Assembly: GCA_964358485.1 (NCBI GenBank)
Contig: CAYHPY010000065.1
Span: forward strand, 1-19,948
Length of the DNA: 19,948 nucleotides
DNA from: CAYHPY01 sp964358485
Lineage (GTDB): Bacteria > Elusimicrobiota > Elusimicrobia > UBA1565 > UBA9628
Direction of reading: 5' to 3'
Positions within the stretch are counted from its first letter, which is position 1, and each line of letters begins with the position of its first letter. This document shows, piece by piece, positions 13,165-19,948 of this stretch. The notes beneath the pieces were generated by a model. That model was not told the origin of the DNA. It saw only the letters and a list, made by a program, of their open reading frames with translations, and made no database searches. A program made the position numbers and the translations under genes.

Positions 13165-14858
13165 GGCTTGGGCCAATGCCCCGGGAAAAGGGTGAGGTCC
13201 GTTTGGTGCATCCGGGAAAGGTCCGTCCAGCCGAGTTGATCGTCGGCCGGGGGGGCGAAGTTTTCGGGGCCGGAGAGGGTGGGCCCCGCGGGCTTTTTAT
13301 TTCCGGCCTGGGAAGCGGCCGGGGGGGGCGGCTCGGCGGCGGCGGCGCGGGCGCTGCGGGCGCGAATCACCCCCTCCAGGCGGGCTTTTCGGATGTCCAG
13401 GTTTTGTTCGGCCTTGCGGAAGAGATCCGAGTCGGCGGCTTTTTTCAGGCCCGCGAGATCGGCCGCCGCGGCCTTGCTCGAGTACCATTTGATCAAGGAC
13501 TCGACATAGTCCACGATCTCTTTAAGCTCGGCGCGTCTGCGGGGATATCCGGAGTTCGTGAAATTATAGACGTCCTGGGAAGCGGACGCGAAGGCCGAAT
13601 CCGGTTTTGCAAACCCGTGGTCCTTGTCGAATTTCCGGTCCTTGAAGTGGGCGATGACCGTCCCCCACCAAGCCATGTTCCCTTTGTCCTTTTCCAGGGA
13701 GGCCTGAGCCGCCTTGGCGTTGACCAGCCGTTCCTTGAGGACCGGGACGGGATCGGCCATCTCGGCGGGGCTGAAGGTCCCCGCGTAATAGGCCAAATTG
13801 GTTTTCAGGTTCCGATGGTACTCCTCCGGATCCCGCAAGTAATTCCACATGTGGGGATTGATGAGCTTGGCCCCCAATTCGGCCTCGACCAACCATCCGA
13901 CCATCCCCGCGTTGGCCTCGTTGCTCCGGTAGGCGAGGTAAGGGCCGCCGAGACCGGCCTTCTCGGCCTTGATCTGTTCCAGGGCATGGCCCAGGAGCTC
14001 GTGGCCGAGGGTTCCCGGGAGGTAAAACCTTTTGAAGTCGGAATCGGTGCCGAGATAATCCGTGTTGAGCCGCACATGCGGGATGGCGCCCTCGAAGCTT
14101 GTGCTGCCTCCCGAAGCTTCAAGCACCTTCTTGCCGTTCATTTCGACGACCTTGGACCCCGGGACGGGCTCAAAGGAGACCCGGACTTTCTTCCCGTGGG
14201 ACACGAACTCCTCGGCCAACTCCCGGCCGGTGGGCGTAGTCAAAAGGCGGCGGATGGCCATGTCCAGGCCGGCGGCCTCCTCCGGGTTTCCATGGTCCAC
14301 AAGCTCGAGTTGGGCCAGAAGGCGGGCGGTCAACGCGGCCGAGCCCGAAGCTCCTCCGTCGGGCGCGGTCCCGGGTTCCGCGGGGGCGGCCCCTCCGGGC
14401 GAGGCCGGGGCCTTGCCCTTGGCCGCGGCGGCGATTTTGGCCAGAAATTCCCGCTGAGGCTCCGCCAACAAAGGGCCGCGGGTCCAGTACACGCCGATCG
14501 CCGTCAGGCGATCGGCGTCCCCCATTGTTCCGTTCTCGTATTTTTCTTGTAGTTCCGTTGTAATTCTTTTCGACCGCTGGGTCAAAAATTCCGTAATCCG
14601 ATTATTAGACAAGAGATGGCCCGCCGGATCGGCGGGCTTGAGATCCATCACATGATTCCCTTTAATGGCGTACCGGCCTTCTTCCAAAGATAGAAGTTCC
14701 TTGCTTTCGTCGGAAGTCAGGGGGGCCGGGGAGCGCAGGTCATAGGGCGCGCGCGGGGCTTCGCTGGGCGCGGGCTCGGTTCCCGGCGCGCTGCAAATCC
14801 GGCAAGCGAGCGCGGGGTCGGGAAACGAAATGAGCAGGGCTAGAAGGGCTCGGAGCAT
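13161..14858 (-). CDS. exported HExxH metallopeptidase-like protein
   Basis: A 565-residue protein with a signal peptide (about residues 1-19, ending ALAC) and a Cys-containing start to the mature part (CRICSAPG). After a Pro/Ala-rich linker (about 145-175) comes a domain with GTLGHELLGHALEQ (HExxH, His286, Glu287, His291) and, 23 residues later, NEANAGMVGWLVEAELG, whose Glu314 could be the third zinc ligand as in gluzincins. Long charged helices follow (about 360-500), then a Pro-rich tail. It is probably a periplasmic or surface zinc protease; no named family is recognised. Codons around 14520-14660 are markedly AT-rich beside the palindrome at 14491-14518. The gene heads a three-gene coupled operon with its own promoter. 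Confidence 0.75.
   Translation of the reverse strand: MLRALLALLISFPDPALACRICSAPGTEPAPSEAPRAPYDLRSPAPLTSDESKELLSLEEGRYAIKGNHVMDLKPADPAGHLLSNNRITEFLTQRSKRITTELQEKYENGTMGDADRLTAIGVYWTRGPLLAEPQREFLAKIAAAAKGKAPASPGGAAPAEPGTAPDGGASGSAALTARLLAQLELVDHGNPEEAAGLDMAIRRLLTTPTGRELAEEFVSHGKKVRVSFEPVPGSKVVEMNGKKVLEASGGSTSFEGAIPHVRLNTDYLGTDSDFKRFYLPGTLGHELLGHALEQIKAEKAGLGGPYLAYRSNEANAGMVGWLVEAELGAKLINPHMWNYLRDPEEYHRNLKTNLAYYAGTFSPAEMADPVPVLKERLVNAKAAQASLEKDKGNMAWWGTVIAHFKDRKFDKDHGFAKPDSAFASASQDVYNFTNSGYPRRRAELKEIVDYVESLIKWYSSKAAAADLAGLKKAADSDLFRKAEQNLDIRKARLEGVIRARSARAAAAEPPPPAASQAGNKKPAGPTLSGPENFAPPADDQLGWTDLSRMHQTDLTLFPGHWPKP
14491..14518. repeat. perfect 12-bp hairpin palindrome inside the metallopeptidase-like gene
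   Basis: ACGCCGATCGCC (14491-14502) and GGCGATCGGCGT (14507-14518) are perfect complements with a four-base GTCA loop. On the coding strand it spells the residues DADRLTAIGV, so it is in frame. Confidence 0.75.
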
Positions 14859-14879
14859 CTGGGGTGTCCCTCGACCGTA

Positions 14880-14909
14880 AGTATAGCCCCGGAGTCGGGA
14901 ATTTGCCAG
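14880..14909 (-). promoter_or_regulatory. possible promoter of the metallopeptidase operon
   Basis: On the minus strand TATACT (14885-14880) is a good -10, with CTGGCA (14909-14904) as a four-of-six -35 at an 18-base spacing. The start of transcription would lie about 15 bases before the ATG at 14858. It falls in the only gap (54 bases) between purH and this operon. Confidence 0.45.
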
Positions 14910-14912
14910 GGG

Positions 14913-16463
14913 TCAGTGGCGAAAATGCCGCACGCCGGTGTGCAGGAGGGCGATGTTTTTTTCGTCGGCCGCGGCGATGGCGTCGCGGTCCTCGCTGGAG
15001 CCGCCCGGGTGGATGACGGCGGAGATTCCCCCGGCGGCGGCTTCCAGGATGTGCTCGGCGGCCAGGGCCCCGTCGGAGGCCAGGACCAGGGGCAGGCCGG
15101 CGGAGACGATCGGGTGGCGTTCCTGGCTTTTGACCAAAGCCAGGCGGACGGCGTCCAGGCGGGAGGTCTGGCCCGAGCCGATGCCGATGGTGGCCGAGCC
15201 GCGGCAGATCACCGCGGCGTGGGTGCGGGCGTGGCGGGCGGCGTGCCAGGCCAGGCGCAGGGCCTTGGCCTCGACCTCGCCCGGGGTCCGGCGGGAAACC
15301 ACCTTCGGCTCTCCCAGGAAGGGCTGATTGTCGCGCTCCTGGACCAGCACTCCGCCCGAGACGCTCCGGAAATCCATCTCATGGGGGGAGACCAGGACCG
15401 AGGGCAAAGTCACCAGGCGCAGGTCCTTGTTGATTTTCAGGATGTCGAGCGCCTTTTGGGAAAATTGTGGGGCCGCCACGCATTGCAGATTTTCCGCCGC
15501 CAACAGGAGGGCGGTTTCCTCGTCGAGCTCCCGGTTGACGGCGGCCATGGCCCGCAGGGCTCCCCGGGGGTCTGAGCGAAGCGCTTCCCGGGCGGCTAAA
15601 GACAGGCGCTCCGCCCCGGCCGCCCCGGAGGGGATGCCGTGCTTGACGACCACGAAGGCCGCTTCCCGGATTTCGGTGGCCAGATCCCAGGCCACCTCCA
15701 GATCGAGGAAATGGTTGTAGGACAGCTCCTTGCCTTGGAGCAGGGTGGCCGCGTTGACGCCCCAGGGGCGGGCGCCGCTCAGGGTGTAGAGCGCGCCCTG
15801 CTGTTGGGGGTTCTCGCCGTAGCGCAGTTCCGCGCTTTTCTTGAGGCCGATGGCCAACTCGTCGGGCAGGCGGTCCCATTTGCCTCCCAAGTATTGAGCC
15901 ACGGTGGTGTCGTAGTACGCGGAATAATGGAAGGCCTTGGCGGCCAGGGCCTGGCGGCGATCCGGGAGGACCCGGTTGTATTGGCGCAGGGCTTCGACGA
16001 CGGGCTGATAGTCGTCGGGGTCGCAGAGCGGCAGGACATGCCGGAAATTCCGGGCCGCGGCCCGAAGGAGGGCTGAGCCCTCCAGGTCGACGCACTCCAG
16101 GACTTCGGCCTGGGAGAGTTGCCCGTCGGAAATCAGCTGGGCGACGGGGTAAAGATTCACCGCGACGACGTCGATCGGGACGGCCCGGCGGCGCTCGAGC
16201 TCGTGCATCTTCCCGTGGTTGTCGCGGTCGGCGGTGACCCCGATGAGGATTTTTGGATGCAGGAGTCCCATGCCCTCCAATATGTCGGGTCCCGGGACCA
16301 GGTCCTGCGGGCTCAGGACCTCGAGCTCCGCCCGGCGCAGGGCGGCCGCCGTCCCTCCTCCCGAGATGATTTTAAAACCCAGGGACGAGAGGGCATAGGC
16401 CAGCTCGACGATCCCGGTTTTGTCTGTAACAGACAGGAGCGCGTAGCGCTCCTGTCCCTTTAT
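14913..16463 (-). CDS. purH: PurH-like bifunctional AICAR transformylase/IMP cyclohydrolase, divergent, non-standard start
   Basis: Translating back to the ligA stop gives 516 residues, normal PurH length, opening KGQERYALLSVTDKTGIVEL. No ATG, GTG or TTG lies in frame before the TTG at 16280, which would remove 61 conserved residues. ATA 16463-16461 overlaps the ligA TAA (ATAA), like the other four-base overlaps here. From memory of the family, conserved sites differ in both domains: the cyclohydrolase MMDGRVKTLHP reads ILEGMGLLHP, losing the Lys; the transformylase KHTNPCG reads KHGIPSG (Lys274 and His275 kept); the SN pair reads TH; and DAFFPF reads DGALAA. YGENPQQ, SVSGG, GIGSGQTSR and TGVRHFRH are normal. 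It belongs to purine synthesis or is a diverged paralogue. Confidence 0.82.
   Translation of the reverse strand: MKGQERYALLSVTDKTGIVELAYALSSLGFKIISGGGTAAALRRAELEVLSPQDLVPGPDILEGMGLLHPKILIGVTADRDNHGKMHELERRRAVPIDVVAVNLYPVAQLISDGQLSQAEVLECVDLEGSALLRAAARNFRHVLPLCDPDDYQPVVEALRQYNRVLPDRRQALAAKAFHYSAYYDTTVAQYLGGKWDRLPDELAIGLKKSAELRYGENPQQQGALYTLSGARPWGVNAATLLQGKELSYNHFLDLEVAWDLATEIREAAFVVVKHGIPSGAAGAERLSLAAREALRSDPRGALRAMAAVNRELDEETALLLAAENLQCVAAPQFSQKALDILKINKDLRLVTLPSVLVSPHEMDFRSVSGGVLVQERDNQPFLGEPKVVSRRTPGEVEAKALRLAWHAARHARTHAAVICRGSATIGIGSGQTSRLDAVRLALVKSQERHPIVSAGLPLVLASDGALAAEHILEAAAGGISAVIHPGGSSEDRDAIAAADEKNIALLHTGVRHFRH
16422..16434. repeat. small hairpin next to the purH palindrome
   Basis: GTCTG (16422-16426) and CAGAC (16430-16434) flank a three-base loop. 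Three bases are shared with the neighbouring palindrome at 16432-16456, so the two hairpins compete. Confidence 0.5.
16432..16456. repeat. perfect 11-bp hairpin palindrome at the start of purH
   Basis: GACAGGAGCGC (16432-16442) and GCGCTCCTGTC (16446-16456) are perfect complements with a three-base loop. On the coding strand it lies in codons 4-12 of purH and buries the only AGGAG near the start. It shares the core GGAGCGC-TNC-GCGCTCC with 7905-7931. Confidence 0.8.
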
Positions 16464-18457
16464 TTTTCCAGTAATTTTAAAAACTCCCTTTCCGTCAAAA
16501 TTTTCACTCCGTTTTTCTCAGCCTGTTTTATTTTAGCCCCCGGTTCTTTTCCCGCCACGACATAGCTCGTTTTTTTAGAAACCGACCCCGAGGCCTTTCC
16601 TCCTCTTTCCTTAACCTTGGCCTCGGCCTGTCCGCGGGTCAGCCCCGACAGCTCCCCGGTGAACACGAAGGTTTTCCCCTCGAAAATCCCCCCCGAGGCC
16701 GGAGCGTCGGTCTTTCGAAAATTCAAGCCCGCCTTTTTGAGCTTTTCCAGGAGCTTTTTGACCGCGGGGGCGGCGAAATAGTCGGCCACCGAGGCCGCCA
16801 GGACGGGGCCGGTGTCCGGAAGGCGCGCCAGTTCTTCCTCCGGCGCCCGGGCCAGGGCCTCGAGGTCGTAGGCTCGGGACAAGACCTCCGCCGTCTTCTC
16901 CCCGACATGGCGGATGCCCAATCCGTTGAGCAGCTTATCGAGGGGCCGGGAGCGGCTGGCCTGGATTTCGGCCAGGAGGTTGTCGGCCCGCTTATCGGCG
17001 AATAGCTCCAGGTTGAGCAGGTCTTCCTTGGTCAGGCCGTAAATGTCGGCGATGGATTTGACCCGGCCCGAGTCCACCAGTTGATCCACCACGGCTTCCC
17101 CGAAGCCCTGGATGTCCAGGGCCGGGCGCGAGGCGAAATGAAGCAGGCTTCGTTTGAGCTGGGCCGGGCAGGAGGGATTGTCGCAGCGGAAGGCCACGAA
17201 TTCCTCCTCCTTGACGACCCGTCCCCCGCAGGCGGGGCAGGTCTTCGGGGGACGAATGTCCTTGGCGTCCTTGGGACGGGCCTCCAGGACGACCCGGACG
17301 ACCTTTGGGATGACCTCCCCGGCGCGCTCGATGAAGACCTTGTCCCCGATTTTGAGGCCCAGGCGCTCGATCTCGGCGAAGTTGTGGAGGGTGACGGAGC
17401 TGATCGTGACCCCCGCGCAAAAGACCGGCGCCAGCTTGGCGACCGGTGTGACGGTCCCGGTCCGTCCCACCGAATAAACCACATCCTCCACGCGGGTGGA
17501 GGCCTGCTGGGGGGGGAACTTGAAGGCCACGGCCCAGCGGGGGCTGCGGGCCGTGAAACCCAGAATTTTCTGTTGGGCGTAGGAATCCACCTTGATCACC
17601 AACCCGTCGACGGCGAAGGGGATGTCCGCCAGCCCCCCGTCCTTGAGCTTTCGGTAGATCGCGGCCACTTCCTCAATGGAGTCCGCCTTCCAGGGGGTGA
17701 AGACCGGCAGGCCGAAGCCCCGGCATGCGTCCAGGAAGCCCGTTTGGGATTTCGGAGGCGAGCCGCCTTCCCAGACCCCGTAGGAATGGGCGAAGAACTT
17801 CAGCGGCCGCGAGGCCGTCACCTTCGCGTTCTTTTGGCGCAGGGAGCCCGCGGCGCAATTGCGGGGATTGACGAAGGGTTCGCCCCCGGCGGCGGTTTGC
17901 GCCCGGTTCATGGCGTCGAAGTCGGCGTTGTCGATGAAGACCTCGCCTCGGAGCTCGAGTCGGGTCGGAGGCGCCCCGGAGAGCCGCAGGGGGACGCAGC
18001 GCAGGGTGCGGACGTTGGCGGTGACGTCCTCGCCCGTCTCCCCGTCGCCCCGGGTCGCGGCGCGGACCAGAAGGCCGCCCTCGTAGGTCAGCGCGCAGGA
18101 AAGACCGTCGATCTTGGCCTCGACCAGGAAGGCCGGTTTTTCCTCGCCCAGATTCTTGAGGACCCGGGCGTTCCAGTCGCGGGCCCCGCCCTCGTCCTTG
18201 GCGTTGTCCAGCGAGAGCATGGGGACGGCGTGACGGACCGGGGCGAAGTCGGCGGAGAGCCCGCCCCCGATGCGTTGGGTGGGGGAATCCGGGACGATCA
18301 GGTCGGGATGGCGCGCCTCCAGGTCCCGCAGTTCGCGCATCAACGCGTCGTACTCGGCGTCGGAAACGGAGGGCTTGTCCTCCGCGTAATAGCGGCGGTC
18401 GTGCTCGCGCAATTCGGCGCGCAGGCGCTCCAGCTCAGAGCGGACGCTTTTCGACAT
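16460..18457 (-). CDS. ligA: NAD-dependent DNA ligase
   Basis: A 665-residue protein, the usual LigA length. Domain Ia has the NAD-contacting HDRRYYAED; the adenylated lysine is Lys115 in EAKIDG; the OB fold follows; the zinc finger uses Cys407, Cys410, Cys425 and Cys430 (CPACGG to CDNPSCPAQ); helix-hairpin-helix motifs follow (LLNGLGIRHVGEKTA) and a BRCT domain closes the protein (about 588-665). It seals nicks in replication and repair. The start lies 23 bases inside the 3' end of nusB. The final BRCT codons are AT-rich compared with the rest of the gene. The TAA stop overlaps the proposed ATA start of purH. Confidence 0.97.
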   Translation of the reverse strand: MSKSVRSELERLRAELREHDRRYYAEDKPSVSDAEYDALMRELRDLEARHPDLIVPDSPTQRIGGGLSADFAPVRHAVPMLSLDNAKDEGGARDWNARVLKNLGEEKPAFLVEAKIDGLSCALTYEGGLLVRAATRGDGETGEDVTANVRTLRCVPLRLSGAPPTRLELRGEVFIDNADFDAMNRAQTAAGGEPFVNPRNCAAGSLRQKNAKVTASRPLKFFAHSYGVWEGGSPPKSQTGFLDACRGFGLPVFTPWKADSIEEVAAIYRKLKDGGLADIPFAVDGLVIKVDSYAQQKILGFTARSPRWAVAFKFPPQQASTRVEDVVYSVGRTGTVTPVAKLAPVFCAGVTISSVTLHNFAEIERLGLKIGDKVFIERAGEVIPKVVRVVLEARPKDAKDIRPPKTCPACGGRVVKEEEFVAFRCDNPSCPAQLKRSLLHFASRPALDIQGFGEAVVDQLVDSGRVKSIADIYGLTKEDLLNLELFADKRADNLLAEIQASRSRPLDKLLNGLGIRHVGEKTAEVLSRAYDLEALARAPEEELARLPDTGPVLAASVADYFAAPAVKKLLEKLKKAGLNFRKTDAPASGGIFEGKTFVFTGELSGLTRGQAEAKVKERGGKASGSVSKKTSYVVAGKEPGAKIKQAEKNGVKILTEREFLKLLEK

Positions 18458-18866
18458 TTTCGGCGCCGGCCCGGTCCTTGAGTTGGTCCAGGATTCCGTT
18501 GATGAAGGCGGTGGATTCCTCGGTCGAGAATTTTCGCGCGATTTCCAGGGCCTCGTCGATGATCACCCGGATCGGGGTGTCCGGCTGGTGCATCAGTTCA
18601 TAGGCCGCCAGGCGCAGGATGTTGCGGTCGACGGCCGCCATGCGGGAGAGGGCCCAGTTCGTCGCGGTTTTTTCCAGCCGGGCGTCGATCTCGGCGCGGT
18701 GCGCCAAGGTTCCGTCGAAAAGGGCGCGGGTGAACTCCAAGGTGGCCGGGTCGGCCTCGCGGCGGTCGTGCACCCAGGCGAAGGCCATGTCGGGCGGCGT
18801 CGAGGCGGTGTCGACGAGGTAGAGGGCGTGGAGCGCGTTCTCCCGGGCCTGCCGGCGGCGTCCCAT
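18435..18866 (-). CDS. nusB: transcription antitermination factor NusB
   Basis: A 143-residue helical protein of normal length. The N-terminal RRRQARENALHALY, the central WALSRMAAVDRNILRLAAYEL and the end VIIDEALEIARKFSTEESTA with FINGILDQL are the NusB hallmarks (RxxARexALqaLY; iDrailRlavyEL; InEaVelaKkFs; FvNgvLd). It binds boxA RNA with NusE (S10) to prevent early termination in rRNA operons. It sits between ribH (one-base gap) and ligA (23-base overlap), the usual ribH-nusB arrangement. GAGGAG lies nine bases before the ATG. Confidence 0.95.
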   Translation of the reverse strand: MGRRRQARENALHALYLVDTASTPPDMAFAWVHDRREADPATLEFTRALFDGTLAHRAEIDARLEKTATNWALSRMAAVDRNILRLAAYELMHQPDTPIRVIIDEALEIARKFSTEESTAFINGILDQLKDRAGAENVEKRPL

Positions 18867-18867
18867 C

Positions 18868-19308
18868 TCAGCGGCTCCTCAAGCGGCGGCGCAGGGCCGC
18901 CATCTCGAGGGCGGCCTCGGCCGCCTCTTTTCCTCGGTCCAGGCGGCCGCGGCTGCGGGCCACGGCCTGGGCCCAGGTGTCGGGGGTGATGACTCCCAGG
19001 ATCACGGGAACGCGCGTGGCCAGGGAAATGCCATGGAGGTGCTGGACCAAGGAGCGGGCGATGTGCTCGTTTTGGCTGGTGGCTCCCCGGAGCACGGCTC
19101 CGAGGCAGATGACGGCGTCGTAGCGCCCGGAGCGGGCCAATTCCTGGGCGGCCCAGGGAAGTTCGTAGCCGCCCGGCACCTCCACGACCTCGGCCCGGGC
19201 GCGGGGAACACCGGCGCGCGCGAGGGTCTCCAGGCAGTTCTTGAGGAGCCGGGAGGTGATTTCCTCGTTGAAGCGGGAGACCGCGATTGCGAAGCGAAAT
19301 TTGCTCAA
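18868..19308 (-). CDS. ribH: 6,7-dimethyl-8-ribityllumazine synthase with an altered active-site motif
   Basis: A 146-residue protein of normal length. SRFNEEIT (Phe that stacks on the pyrimidine), VPGGYELPWAAQEL and LGAVLRGATSQNEHI mark lumazine synthase, which joins the ribityl-aminopyrimidine to dihydroxybutanone phosphate in riboflavin synthesis. The usual motif is GxTxHF[DE]Y; here the His is Gln (TSQNEH) and a His appears three residues later. The C-terminal Arg region (RSRGRLDRGKEAAEAALEM) is present. The TTG start overlaps the ribBA stop (TTGA) with GAGGA seven bases upstream. Its ribBA neighbour confirms the pathway. Activity with the Gln substitution is uncertain. Confidence 0.9.
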   Translation of the reverse strand: MSKFRFAIAVSRFNEEITSRLLKNCLETLARAGVPRARAEVVEVPGGYELPWAAQELARSGRYDAVICLGAVLRGATSQNEHIARSLVQHLHGISLATRVPVILGVITPDTWAQAVARSRGRLDRGKEAAEAALEMAALRRRLRSR

Positions 19309-19948
19309 GCCGCGTCCTCGAACATGAGAAGATGGCCCATCTTCTCGCGCTTGGTGCGCATGTAGCGGTCGTTGTGCTTGGTGGCGGGCATTTGGATGGC
19401 CACGCGCTGAGTCACCTTCAGGCCGTAGCCCTCGATGCCCACGATCTTGCGGGGATTGTTGGTCAGGATGCGCAGGGTGCTCAGGCCGAGGTCGGCCAGG
19501 ATCTGGGCGCCGATCCCGTACTCCCGGAGGTCGGCCTTGAATCCCAGGGCGTTGTTGGCTTGCACGGTGTCCATCCCGTTGTCCTGCAGGGAGTAGGAGC
19601 GGATCTTGTTGAGCAGGCCGATGCCCCGGCCCTCCTGGCTGAGATAGAGCAGGACGCCCTTGCCGTCGGAGGCGATCTGCTTGAGGGCGGCCTCCAGCTG
19701 GCGGCCGCAGTCGCAGCGCTCCGAGAAGAGGGTGTCTCCGGTGATGCAGGAGCTGTGGACCCGGACCAGGACGTCTTTTTTGCCGTCCACCGCGCCCCGA
19801 ACCAGCGCCAGGTGCTGTTTGCCGTTCAGGGATTCCTGGTAGACGTGGAGGGCGAATTCCCCGTACTTGGTGGGCAGGCGGGCGGTCGCCATTCTTTTGA
19901 CCAGCCGCTCGTTGCGGCCCCGGTGGCTGATGAGGTCCCGGATGGTGA
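19305..19948 (-). CDS. ribBA: RibBA: GTP cyclohydrolase II domain and end of the DHBP synthase domain (5' end outside window)
   Basis: The frame is open to the window edge. The first residues (TIRDLISHRGRNERLV, 19948-19899) match the end of 3,4-dihydroxy-2-butanone-4-phosphate synthase, and after RLPTKYGEF the GTP cyclohydrolase II domain follows. This shows a fused RibBA rather than RibA alone; the ATG at 19892 is internal. Zinc ligands are in CITGDTLFSERCDCG (three Cys), and LSQEGRGIGL is the substrate loop. The domain ends KREKMGHLL as in the family. It makes both precursors that lead to lumazine synthase, encoded next in the operon (TTGA overlap at 19305-19308). Confidence 0.93.
   Translation of the reverse strand, partial: TIRDLISHRGRNERLVKRMATARLPTKYGEFALHVYQESLNGKQHLALVRGAVDGKKDVLVRVHSSCITGDTLFSERCDCGRQLEAALKQIASDGKGVLLYLSQEGRGIGLLNKIRSYSLQDNGMDTVQANNALGFKADLREYGIGAQILADLGLSTLRILTNNPRKIVGIEGYGLKVTQRVAIQMPATKHNDRYMRTKREKMGHLLMFEDAA

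Noticed and set aside
16432..16461. Plus-strand intrinsic terminator (hairpin followed by CCTTTATTTTT)
   Set aside because: It has a terminator shape on the plus strand, but there is no plus-strand gene for thousands of bases upstream; the element lies in the start of purH on the minus strand.
19326..19346. Perfect 10-bp palindrome near the end of ribBA
   Set aside because: It encodes the strongly conserved REKMGHLL of GTP cyclohydrolase II, so codon constraint can explain it.

Overview
This window comes from a high-GC bacterium (about two thirds G+C by eye) with densely packed, mostly overlapping genes. Several predicted lipoproteins carry a classical lipobox, which suggests a Gram-negative-type envelope. 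Gene style (many Ala/Pro-rich secreted proteins, GbsR/MarR control, tightly coupled starts) would fit an uncultivated lineage such as Elusimicrobiota, but nothing here proves the phylum.

Layout on the + strand. Positions 1-1349 hold the 3' end of L-threonine 3-dehydrogenase and the complete 2-amino-3-ketobutyrate CoA ligase, a threonine-to-glycine pathway. Positions 1390-4130 encode three small lipoproteins in a row. The middle one carries a caspase-like domain whose catalytic Cys motif is destroyed by clustered substitutions and an in-frame TAG. Positions 4245-5828 encode a large exported/membrane protein of unknown role.

Positions 5825-11787 hold the most interesting part: a single compact transcription unit behind a near-consensus promoter whose -10 box lies in the centre of a perfect inverted repeat. 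In order it encodes a GbsR/MarR-type regulator, a trans-polyprenyl diphosphate synthase, a PqqD-like (RRE) protein, a radical SAM protein, a UbiA/MenA-type membrane prenyltransferase, a second radical SAM protein, a 37-residue PqqA-like peptide, and a third radical SAM protein. Most junctions are 4-base start/stop overlaps. My reading is an apparently undescribed RiPP-type pathway in which a ribosomal peptide is cut and rearranged by three paralogous radical SAM enzymes and the product is prenylated: a possible peptide-derived prenylquinone or lipid-anchored redox cofactor, or a prenylated signal. The parts are seen in the sequence; the product is inference.

On the - strand, reading leftward from 19948, there is a housekeeping operon: ribBA (5' end outside the window), ribH, nusB, ligA and purH. 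Then comes an exported HExxH metallopeptidase-like protein with its own promoter, a small exported protein, and an ATP-grasp ligase whose 3' end overlaps the end of the third radical SAM gene tail to tail. PurH lacks ATG/GTG/TTG at its expected start and is divergent at conserved sites in both domains, and RibH lacks the usual catalytic His. Several long perfect palindromes lie inside coding regions. No tRNA, rRNA, CRISPR array or insertion sequence was seen, and no gene-free stretch exceeds 300 bases.
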